A stretch of DNA of 64,000 nucleotides, from contig CAJFCJ010000042.1 in NCBI GenBank assembly GCA_904063045.1, forward strand, positions 62,001 to 126,000, read 5' to 3'. Position 1 is the first letter of the stretch. Every line of letters starts with the position of its first letter. Both the position numbers and the translations under genes were made by a program. Positions 1 to 9,914 of the stretch are shown one piece after another. Origin of the DNA: Dimorphilus gyrociliatus. Its lineage: Eukaryota; Annelida; Polychaeta; Dinophilidae. A model generated the notes under the pieces. The model was not told where the DNA came from and ran no database searches. It was given only the letters and a program-made list of their open reading frames with translations.

Positions 1-660
1 ACTTATATTTTCATTTTGTTTTGGATTTTTTGCCTGCATTAAGGACAACAAGGTTCCTGATTTTCCTTTTATAATTGTTGATTACATCCAAAATAGTAAG
101 TTTGTTGACAATGTAGGATTCTTGGACCTTTTCCCACAAGAATTTCAAGCAAATTTAATATTGAAGGTGTTTTTCAATACTAATATTTTGCTTGGCGGCC
201 ATTTTGTAACCGTAGTTTTTTTTATTTACTTCCATTTTTTATATTTAGATCTATTTTAGTTCAGTGGAATTACATTTATACGAAATTTATAGTCAATTTT
301 TATCAAATATGTGAACAATTTTATGATTAAGAGTTGCGAATTTTTTACAAATAATGGAATAATATAAAAGGGTAATGCTAAAACAAGGACTACACTGGTA
401 CCTGTAAAGAATGTGAAATATATATTAAAAATTGACATGAACAGTTGCCCTCCATACTGAAAAAATAATATGACACATGGATTTTTGAATATTTATAAAC
501 AACTTAATAGTTTATCAAAAACCCTAAGAAAACTAGATTCAAGAGATTGCTAAAGAATTATTCCATAATAGAAACAGTAGACCTATCATACAATAAAAGA
601 ATTTGAAATGGTTATTTAAATATTTGTTAAGGATTTCAATAGTCAAAATATGTCCAACAG
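1..660. other. Intergenic, with an unassigned open stretch
   Basis: No gene that I can name. A plus-strand reading frame runs open from the left edge to about 247 and gives a peptide with a normal-looking composition (motif VPDFPFIIVDYI), so it could be the end of an exon that starts outside the window. It has no recognisable domain, start or splice signal. The rest is AT-rich and featureless. Confidence 0.25.
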
Positions 661-687
661 AAAATTATAGATGAAATTCAATGCAGG

Positions 688-1172
688 TGTGCTTTCTTGT
701 ATTGTAATTGTAGAAATATCTGGTTCATCACAACAGAGGTAGACCTTTCCAATCATTTACTAATTTACCAAAGTATTCAAACAAATAAAACTTTTGAAGT
801 TTGTCAACAAATAGTCGTAATAAATGTACTTTCTGTCGAAATTCATCAACAAAATACAGTATTTCAGTCAAAGAATATATTCTGAGTAAAATGAGATACT
901 AGTTGTAAACAAACAAGTTAAAATAACAAATAGATGGTTAGAAAAGTGAACTTTTAACTGTTAATTTTGTGGGGTTAATACACTATTTTAAGGGTTCATA
1001 ATTTTCTAATTTGAACGTTCACAAAAACAAAGGTAACATTCGATGACAATGAAAAGTTCTAAATATGGTCATTCTTTTATTGTTTTCTTCTTCTAAAAAA
1101 TAGTTGAAGGTTGGAGAGTTACATAAGATGCAAACAATTTTATCTATGACAAGTCAAAGAAGGAAGAAAACA
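688..1172 (-). repeat. LTR-1 fragment, reverse orientation
   Basis: Diverged copy of the LTR family seen at 43076-43912 and 60238-60989, here reversed. It begins near the LTR 3' end (the TTGTATTGTAATTGTAG stretch) and is recognisable through the block that in the other copies contains the TATA box, ending around the equivalent of the CAAGAAAACATG stretch. The outer part of U3 is missing, so it is a truncated solo LTR. A short open frame in it recurs in other copies only because the LTR does. Confidence 0.7.
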
Positions 1173-1530
1173 TGGGTTTAATTGTAATGTTTATAATATG
1201 ACAATTACAGATACAAATATGCCAAATTATATGCGAGAAATAGACACATAGCTATCAAAACTGGTATACTTTTACTCTTGTTGTATTTCTAGGCCTATTT
1301 CTTTACTTTATAAGGTCAGGACAAAGACATTTATTTATTGATAGATTGTCTGTATGGAAAAGTAGCATAATCCTTTTGACTTTCAGTTAAAAAAGTTTTT
1401 ATAAATTGGAATTTCTTTAAAATTAAATTTCTTTTCAAATGTACTCAGATTCATACTAAATGAATCTGATGGTTTTCCATATTGTCCATCCAAACATTGG
1501 ACAAATGCAATGGATTTTAGAAATTTAGTA
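1173..1530. other. No gene seen
   Basis: AT-rich sequence between the LTR fragment and the sacsin-like remnant. I see no reading frame, repeat or RNA gene in it. Confidence 0.4.
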
Positions 1531-2350
1531 TCATAGTAACTGAAGTAGGTATTGAACTTGCTGTTGTGTTGTAAAACAGTTGAATTGCCTTAAAATATAT
1601 TTCTCAAAGAAGAAGACTGGTGAAACAAAATTGGCTTTTGCTTGAAGTAAAATTTTCCAAATATTACAATCTTTGTAAGTTTTATATTCTAGAATTTCAA
1701 TATTATCAATAGATTTCCATGAACTTTTGCTTGTAAATTCTAGGTACAAATTATTATTTATTAGTATTCTGAAAAAGCTCCTTAATGATTGTTCCACCCC
1801 ATTGGGATATGCTCGAAGAAGATTTTTAATACAGCAGAGTAATTCCCCCGATTGGCCAAATTCTTTTCCAATTCCAAAGGATTTTGCTTGAATGTACTTG
1901 TCCTGATCATTTTCAAGTCTTAGCCTCATGTTTTCAATAATACTAATTTTTTCATGACAAATATTTAGCTCACTTTTATCAATCCAATCAACATTGCAAA
2001 AGCATAAATTCTCTATGGCTGAACCAGACTGTTTTTGTACTGGGAATGAATAGATGATTGTCAGTACCCTGTAGATAATTGTTTAACATTTCACCATAAT
2101 TAAGTAAGTAACAAAGGATAGAAATTGTCATAGTAACTTCATCATATTACAATTCAAGGTTCTATTCTTATCAGTTTTCCTTTTGATTTTTTTTTCAAAT
2201 TTCATTGAAATTTCCAAATGTAGGTGCTCTCTTTACAGTGAGAAAATCTAAGCAATTGTCAGTGTAGACACCTTTCACACAAGCTTTTCCATCAGTTTTA
2301 TAGTTTGAATTTGAAGTCCAGCATCTTCAGCATTCTGAATCATTTCCTGA
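1531..2350 (-). pseudogene. Sacsin-like ATPase-repeat remnant
   Basis: Two coding patches on the minus strand. The patch at 2350-2281 reads EMIQNAEDAG, the hallmark of the sacsin-type HSP90-like ATPase (usual form elIQNAdDAg). The patch at about 2080-1531 contains FGQSGELLCCIKNLLRAYPNG, matching the segment that normally precedes that motif (FGQ...L...IKNIL..YP.G). The order is therefore reversed relative to the family, and the first patch stops within 25 codons of its motif. Sacsin-type proteins are large cytosolic chaperone-like proteins and also occur in NLR-like immune proteins. I infer a rearranged or partial copy; a second repeat of a larger gene with missing exons is the alternative. 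Confidence 0.45.
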
Positions 2351-2594
2351 AATTAATAGAATAATCTCTTATCAATTTCAATGTATATTTTTTTGGATTT
2401 AGAAAGACAGAAAATCTTAAATATATTTTTACTTTCAACTGGAATATTCCAGTTGATGCTTTAATGATTTTCGGGTAGATTCCAACCCTACTCAACAAAG
2501 AAATATATTCTTTTTTACAATTTGCAATGAAACTTTAAACCAGCCTGATTGTGCTCGCAAAGAAAAATAAAAGAAAATTTTACTTGTTCATTTT

Positions 2595-4024
2595 TCATTG
2601 TCTCCTGGCAAAATTACCCTCTTTTGCGCTTTGTTTTTCCTCATTCAACTCTTCTTCTCCAATCGTTTCTCTTACAACATTAATAACCTCCACTATATTT
2701 GTGTCTACATCTGGAAGAGAAACGCTTCGATATTGCAAAGACATCATACCCAATTTCAGATTGAAACCATTTTCTACCAGTTCCAGCAATAGCAAGAATA
2801 ATTGGCAATCTCAATGTAATGGCTGCAAAACGAAATTCCATCTGACAATTTCTAGAGGCAACATACTCATCTGACACGCAAGCAACCATATTTTTTGATT
2901 TTTTTAAACCCTGAGCAATATCTTGGAATAAACCAGCTCTATTGACTTGTTCAATGTCCATCCAACATTTAATTCCAGCCTCTTCCAATCTATCCTTTAA
3001 CAATCTTAGATCAGTTTTGCCAATTGCCTTTTCATTGAATTTTGTCCCTTTGCTTTTAGCCTTTTGAGAATTACTCCAACAATAACTTTTAAGGCATGGC
3101 GGCCATTGTGTCGATTTTGAATTGCTTTGTAAAGAATTTTTTAAATCTTTAATTTTTGAATCGAATTTCTCTATGTTTTGCATGTTGATATAGATCTATG
3201 AAAGGTGATAAAAGAGAGATTAAAGGAGAATTAGGTTAATTCTTGTATGTACATAATCCAAGCATAATATTTCAATATCTGTATGTTTTTTCCATTTATC
3301 GCTCTCCTTTTCAAAATACTTCTGTGTCCATTGTTTCTTAAAAATGAACCAGTTTTCCATATCAATCCCTCATCACCATACTGATAAAGTCTCACTTGAA
3401 CTCTATTGAATAATCTGAATGGCAAATTTTCAAAGTTATACAGCATTTTGGTTTGAGACTCTACATCTTGCAAAGACTCCCTTTCTCAAACATGCTATAA
3501 TACATTTTTAATTTGCCAAAGAGTTTTGAACACTTTTAAAATATACTACTCACACGTAGCTCTATATCTGGAAGGAGGCATGGAACTAAACTTGCTTTTT
3601 CATTTTTGAGGCAAAAATAGGTAACTGGCTGATAACTTTTGGAGCTTGTTGAAAAAAAGTTGCCTGCCAGAGTCAAAAATTTCACTTGAATTATGTTAAA
3701 CAGTTCCATTGGTAAATGAGTTAGTGGAAGGTGTTCCAAGTTTAAACTAGTTAGTAGTAGACATTTTCCAATTGATGGACAGATTGTCTTAATTGGACAC
3801 ATTTTTATTTTTAAAAATTTAAGGGAAGGTGATAGCCTATCTATTTGCTTTGAAACTTTGAAATTTTTACACATATCTATTCTATGCAAATTTTCCATCT
3901 TATCAAATGGTCCTCCATCTTGTTTTTCCTCTTCTTCATGACTGCTTTTATACTTAAAAATAATCCATTGTACTAATGATTTTTGATGATTTCTAGTATT
4001 TAAAGCACTTTCAGTGTTGGACAA
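2595..4024 (-). pseudogene. LRR-COR-TIR protein lacking a ROC GTPase
   Basis: Three minus-strand exons. Exon at 4024 to about 3545: charged N terminus, then leucine-rich repeats (LTSLNLEHLPLTHLPMELF), running into VPCLLPDI, which resembles the C-terminal half of a COR domain. Exon at about 3473-3231 continues that domain (LPFRLFNRVQVRLYQYG...WKTG). Exon from 3183: a TIR domain (DLRLLKDRLEEAGIKCWMD, then SDEYVASRNCQMEFRFA). Near 2747 the TIR frame shifts by one base: one frame ends at 2680 while the continuation (RSVSLPDVDTNIVEVINVV) runs in the next frame to 2595. No ROC GTPase sequence lies between LRR and COR. By family this would be an intracellular signalling protein. I call it a damaged gene because of the frameshift and the missing ROC; a base error in the assembly is the alternative for the shift. 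Confidence 0.6.
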
Positions 4025-4389
4025 GAGAACTAATTCTTTTTAGGGGTGTTATAGGGCTGAACTGAAGATTAGATAGAATAGAATGGAAAGAAAGAGACAG
4101 GTGTGACAAAACTGAAGTATTAAATAATTCTAATACTCTTGAAAGAATTTCCAAAAAAGTTGAATTTGTAAAGCTAAGGCCAAAAATATTAAAAGATTAC
4201 AAGATTTAAAAGAAATCTCTCCCTCTCAAAATTCAATTTCAAATTCAAATCTCTAACACACGATTTTTTAAAAAATGGTGAATTGACACAATGACACAAT
4301 AAGAGATTATTCTCCTCTATTCTTTCTATACAGATATAGAAACAGGGTTAGTTTAAACCAGTGGTTTTGTAGTTTTAAAAGCTCTTTCA

Positions 4390-5543
4390 ACAAAGATTGG
4401 CTACAAGAAAAAAAGGATCAATAGGATAAGATGGAAGAGTATAAGCATATTTTGATGTATCTTTTAGAGAATATTCCCTTCCAAGTGGATCTGTGGTACA
4501 GAAAAAAAAAATTTAGAAAATTATATATTTAAATTATCACATTTACAAACCTTTAATGAAAACTTGAGCTTTCCCAAATCCAACATTATTACTATTTAAT
4601 ATATCATTTACTTCTGTAAAAAATCCAGTTTCAATAAACTCATTAGAATATTTAAAACATTGCTGATATCTATTTGGTTAGAGGTTGAGAAATTTAATGA
4701 AACCGGATGTCCATTTTATTTTTATTTTTATTATATATTGTGTTGTATCTTGTCTTTTGAGTAAAATACAATCATTTAATAGAAAATCGATTTTGAAAGG
4801 TAAATTTGAATTCATTATCTATTTGTGAAGCAATAGATATCTGGTTTACCATAGATTTTAAAATTAATATCAATATACTATCCAATGCATTTAGATCCTA
4901 TGCAAGAAGAAGCCCACTCATACTGCTTGTAGAAAATTGCATTTATATAGTCCAGTGCATATTCGCATTTCATTTTCTCCTTGTATTCACTTTTTGCTGT
5001 ACAAGTTGCCCCATTTTCAATAGATGATACATCTGTAAAGAAGTTTGCACTTTCTGCATTTTCTGTAATATCTGCAACTCAAACAGTATGTTTAATAGTA
5101 TTTTACATCTAATTGAATGACTATTAACCATCATCATAAGCATAAATCAATATTGAACATAGGCCTGTGTTATAGTTATCATTGGAAGTATTTACAAATT
5201 CATCCATTTTTTGTAATTGTTTGCCATAGTTCAATTTTGGTAGAAAACACTCAATACTTGCTTTTTGACCCAATATGACCTTGAAGTTTTGGCTGGTGTT
5301 AAAATTAAATTCAATATCTTTTACTTTGTTTTCTAAACCTAAATAGGATTGCGATATACAAAATTCAAGAATGTTGTATTTCTCTCTAAAAGTTAATGTA
5401 ATCTCTTGATTGTAGCATTTAGTTCCACAACTAGTAATCCAAGAATCTAATTTCACCCAATTAGGATAAGGAACATTCTCACATTTACAGTTAAATGTTT
5501 TCCGAGTCTCTTTTACGGATTCACACCAACAGCTAGAATTCAT
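4390..5543 (-). pseudogene. Discoidin-like secreted protein, interrupted
   Basis: Minus-strand gene with about four exons (5543-5127, about 5084-4790, about 4680-4552, about 4500-4394). Two related modules are visible: one with the pattern W..SC.TKC....I...F.....I..FC in the first exon and one with W.SSC.GSKC....I.I.F in the second. This suggests tandem galactose-binding-like (F5/8 C type) domains like those at 44.8-47.5 kb. An in-frame TAG at 4878-4880 falls inside the second module. The last two exons join in phase across a GT-AG intron (FIK to DPLGREYS) and end with TGA near 4394. No signal peptide is visible, so a first exon may be missing. Family assignment is by eye and moderate. Confidence 0.5.
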
Positions 5544-5559
5544 GGACCTATTAGCACAT

Positions 5560-6838
5560 TTTTACCAATTTTCCATCTGGAAATTGTTGCTAATTTTTAA
5601 ATGTTAGTTGCAAAAAAATAAAAATGTGGTAATTTTCTAGTTGGGATACCTTACTTTCTGTATACTTTCACCCTAACAACAAATATATATAATGCACTAC
5701 TCAGATGCTATCACTATGGTTCAAGTTTTACATATAGTACCCAACATTTTTTAAAAATCAGCACATACAACAAACAATATAGAAATACAAAACTGTGTTT
5801 TATCATTGCAGAAGAAATTGATATCAAGCAGCAAAGTTGAAAAATTTTAAATGTGTAAACTTTTTCATTGATCTTTTTTAGCAATTATCTTCTATTGAAT
5901 GAACTAAGTTCTATAAATGTATACATGTAATATTATATTCACTGCTCTGCTTTTGAATTGACAGAAAAAAAACTTTAAGATTGTGAAAGGCAATATTTGA
6001 AAAGAAGAGAAGCTTTAAATTATTTAAACATTTGGAAAAATTTATAGTGTTCAACCTTTTATCTTAAACAAATTCTAACACTACTAATAGCCATTAAAAG
6101 CTAATCAGGTTTAAAACAAACACAAAAAGACTCATTCCTAATTCATTAATGACTCATCCAAATTCGAATTTGTAAATTGATTTTCTGTGATTCATTTAAA
6201 TTGATTGTTAAATACAACTGAATCAGATTGAACAAAGTTCATTCTTGGCAAAAGATTGATCAAATTATAAAAAGATTTCATGTAATTAATTGTCTATCTT
6301 TGTATTGATTACTAACAAACAACATTAATTAAAACATTTAACAAGTCTTTCTTGTTTAATAAAGAAAATGTTGAACATGTAGAGTTTGGTGTTTAACAGA
6401 AACTGTTCATAAATGAGAATTTTAAATGAAATCAATATAAATTTTAAATTGAAATCAATATATTGCTTAACCCAACAAATTGGAAATACATTCAAATTTT
6501 CAAATTCTTTGGTTTTTTTGACCTAATTTAAATAATTTGTGAGTACTCAAGTGTCTCTTTATTAAGTTTATACAAAAAGATTAAAGCCGCTTTTATACTC
6601 AATAATTAGAATGTAATAAGTGAAAACAAGACAAAAATTGGTTGATTTTGTTAGAATATAGAGAAATTTTGAAATGCTTAAGTGTATATCTTTAATCTTA
6701 GGATGATTAGCATTATTGTCTTTAAATGATATAAAGGGTCTGTTTTCTGCTCTTGTAAATCATTTTTAATTATGGTTGGTTAAAGAAAAAAGAAAATACA
6801 AAGTTTTTTTTCTCTTTCACTGCAAGATGAATTGAACA
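5560..6838. other. Intergenic, no gene seen
   Basis: Roughly 1.3 kb of AT-rich sequence upstream of the receptor start codon at 6839. It presumably includes that gene's promoter, but I cannot point to a specific site. No repeats shared with the rest of the window were noticed. Confidence 0.4.
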
Positions 6839-7172
6839 ATGAATACTGATAATAGAACCAGAAGTTCCTTTAATCTCTGGTGCAGTGACATTTCAGCCCA
6901 CTTTGGGACATTTCGGCCCAAAATATTTCATTTCATGTTAGAAAAATAACAACAAACAACATGTAATTTATAATTGCAGTTTCAATTATATATATATCAT
7001 TCAAAAATTTGAAATATTTTCATTTTTTCAAAAGTATTTTTACTTTTTTTTTGCAATTTCCTTTTCCTGTTGTGACAAAAAGCAGAGGGTTTATTTGTTT
7101 TCCTGTGTTTTTCACCCCAGCTTTGATAGAAATCACAGCACGATTTTGAAATATTGTTGGAAGTGTGGATTG

Positions 7173-9914
7173 GAGTATGGGAAAAAACATCCTTGGGAAA
7201 AAACGTCCCTGGGAAAAAACGTCCCTGGGAAAAAACATCCCAGGGTGGGAAAAAACGTCCCAGTGTGGGAAAAAACGTCCCAAGGTTAGGAAAAATGTCC
7301 CAAGGTTGGGAAAAACAAGTAGTGGGAAAAGATATTTGAATTTTAAAAAAGATTGCTCTATTTTGGGAACCAATGGCAATATACTGAGAATATAATAATT
7401 AATAATGAATATATGTTTATTAAAATGTATTAAAAATGAAAAAAGCTAAGAATGTTATACAAAGTTTAAAAGTTACTAGAATAAAGTATAAAGTACGTTA
7501 AGACACTGAGAATTATTTTGAATAGATTAATGCAATCTTCTGCAAGAGGACATCCCAAACAGCAAATACTTGCTTCTGCTTCTGGATGACACTTTTCTTC
7601 TGATACTTCTTTAGCCTTTTTTCTGATAGAAGTTTCTCTACAACTGGAATAAGACTTGATTCCTGTTTTAAAATATCTATGAGCATATAAAATGACCCTT
7701 TTGCAGGAGTCTTTTCATTTATTCTTCTGTGCCATCCTTCAACATCATTGTTGGTCCTGATGGCAAGACCAAATACAGACCAACAATTTGGTGTCCAAAT
7801 TGAATGCTTAATCCAAGTACTTTCAATGTATTGGAAAAAATCCAAAAATTCATTTCTCTCAAAGGCCTCATCTTTTAGCATGTAGAAACTGTTTAGAATG
7901 GCTTCATCTGGAAGAAAAGGTAATGCCAAAACTTGTTTCAGCAGTCCTGCCTTCTTCTTTTCCATATTATATTGTTGTGTGTATCCCAAATTCTACAATA
8001 ATTTAATAATAAGGCCAACCACTGAATTTAAATATAAGCTTACTTGAATTTTTCTGTAGACAGCTTGTGTCCAATGGAAGACACAACCTTGAATAGGAAT
8101 ATTAGGGTAAACTGAGTTAAGAGCACTCCCTATACCTAATTCAAAATCAACTACAAATTTGTCAGGTTGAAAACCATTTGTCAATTTTTGAATCTCCTTT
8201 TGATAAGATGAAGTTAATGAAACAGAATTAAGCAACCAAATCATACTTACTTTAAGAATCATTTTGTGCACTTTTTTTTTCTTTGATGTTAAAAAAGCAA
8301 ATGCTAATGGAATTTGTTTTGCTTCTCCATCATTTTTAATAAAAGAATGAACAGAAAAAAGCTGTACAAATGGATCCTTCACAGCCTTGAAAGTGCCATC
8401 TAAATACCATACTTTACTTTTACATAATAAAGACAGCTGGTGCTTAGAAGCAAATAGTAAAACTCTTTGATTTCTTACAACAATATCACTTTGAAGAAAA
8501 TCATCTGGTATAAATGTTGTATTAAGTTCAAAATCAATTTCGTTTGGTTCTTTAGGCCTTGATTTTTGCCTATTGATATTGGCTAATCTCCTCAGATTTT
8601 CCAGTTTTGGTAGGTTATTTTCACTTTTATTTAAATTAATTAATAGATCTTCAGCAATTGCTCTTCCTGATGACTTGATGTCTGCATTACAGATTGCTCT
8701 CAATTCTTTTCTAGCAGAAATATTCACAATAAGGCTTTTCCTTTTGTTATGATTGTGTTCATGTTTACTCTTTATGAAAATATTTCCTTTTTGTTGAATA
8801 ATAACTGGACATTGAATATTCTTATTTCTAACAGAACATCTCCAGATGGTTCTCTTGTCACTTCTAGATTTTATATTAAAAGCATAGCCATTGTTGGTCA
8901 AAATATCTTTCCCTTTTTGACTTCCACCAATAATAATATGAAATTTGTCTGAGCTTTCTGTATTCTCATTATTTTCAGTTTCATTTTCATGCAATAAATT
9001 TTCCTCCATATTAGAAGTATTGCTAACTTCTTTAAGACTACAATTGTCTTTAACCATATTATTATGAGTACAACTCAGAGCAGCTTTTACAATAGGATCA
9101 TCATTGATCACATCTGATAAACTAATGAGACAATATCTTTCACTCAAACTTTTGCATGAAGAACACTTATCATCTTTCATTTCTGTAATATTAAGCAAAG
9201 TTAAATAAATGTATGTTTTACATAGTAAATATCACTTTTACAGATATGATGACAAAGTGAACATGTAGTTTCTTGAATCCTGAACTTTTCTGCACAATTA
9301 TTGCAAAATACTCTTTCAGATTCTAAATTGAAAATGAAAAAAGTGAATAATTTAATAAAAACATATAAAGAGACAGACCTTTGATGCATTTGGCATGGAC
9401 ATAATCTTGGCAGTCATTGCATTTCATCTTTCTCTGTCTGCCATAAAATCTTTTATTACAATTAATACAAACAGGTGCCATTACTAAGTTTCTGCAAAAA
9501 TAAATTCACTTTCAACTATCAAATATGGCTGCCTATACAAAAATTATAAATAATAACTCACTGGAAAGAAGTGTTCTTAAAAAATGTATAATCTTGTAAT
9601 ATTCAATAAACTAAATCAATACCAGAGTTTCAATGCTTAAAAAACAAATTAGCCTGAAAATATGCCAAGAAATGCAAAATTTATCTTTCACTTACAGACA
9701 AGACAAGGAAATAACTCATTTCTCTTTTAATAGCATTACATAATTCAGAGAAAACTGGTAAAAACATCACAATACATATCCCTTTCTTCAAAAATATTAA
9801 TATTTTATTCTATAAATGAAATAAACAGCAAAGAGAAAAACATTTCTGATTATAAGTATAAATAATTATGCCAAGTATATCTTTAGCCAGGCATAGGACG
9901 TTTTTTCCCGACCC
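7173..9914 (-). mobile_element. MULE-B, intact Mutator-like element nested in MULE-A
   Basis: Left end at 7173-7325 is an array of about seven GGGAAAAAACGTCCC-type units (variants ACATCC, ATGTCC); right end 9896-9914 has one inverted unit. Terminal bases are GAGTATGGG on one side and GGGTCGGGAAAAAACG on the other, matching MULE-C and, in part, MULE-G. It sits in the zinc-finger exon of MULE-A, so it is the younger. The flanks share only GATT; I could not find a clean 9-base duplication. It encodes a complete transposase on the minus strand. A motif CAGAGAAAACTGGTAAAAA lies upstream of the gene at about 9746-9764. Confidence 0.85.
7513..9481 (-). CDS. MULE-B transposase, apparently complete
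   Basis: ATG at 9481-9479. Exon 1 (9481-9379) encodes a zinc finger with CINCNKRFYGRQRKMKC and C...H..KC. Exon 2 (from 9322) adds a second Cys-rich finger (CNNCAEKF...CSLCHHIC). The large exon from about 9187 to 8267 holds an acidic linker, a FLYWCH-type domain (FHIIIGGSQKGKDIL, WRCSVRN, H.HNH) and the first catalytic region WYLDGTFK. After a short intron (about 8266-8207) follows VVDFELGIGSAL with the second Asp and GCVFHW. The last exon (about 7990-7513) has NNDVEGWHRR with the catalytic Glu. All junctions keep frame. Compared with MULE-C it lacks about 11 codons near the C terminus (after AVW), outside the catalytic motifs. Function by family: nuclear DNA transposase acting on the element's own ends. 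Confidence 0.85.

Noticed and set aside
697-885. Short open frame whose translation recurs at 43.8, 48.5 and 60.9 kb, as if a conserved small gene.
   Set aside because: All copies lie in LTR-1 at the same position; the similarity is of DNA in both orientations and the frames are not kept.
7095-7395. Three overlapping plus-strand frames rich in GKxxPWEKTS repeats, looking like a repetitive protein.
   Set aside because: They are the MULE-B terminal array read in different frames; the same pattern appears at 56274-56462 in MULE-C for the same reason.
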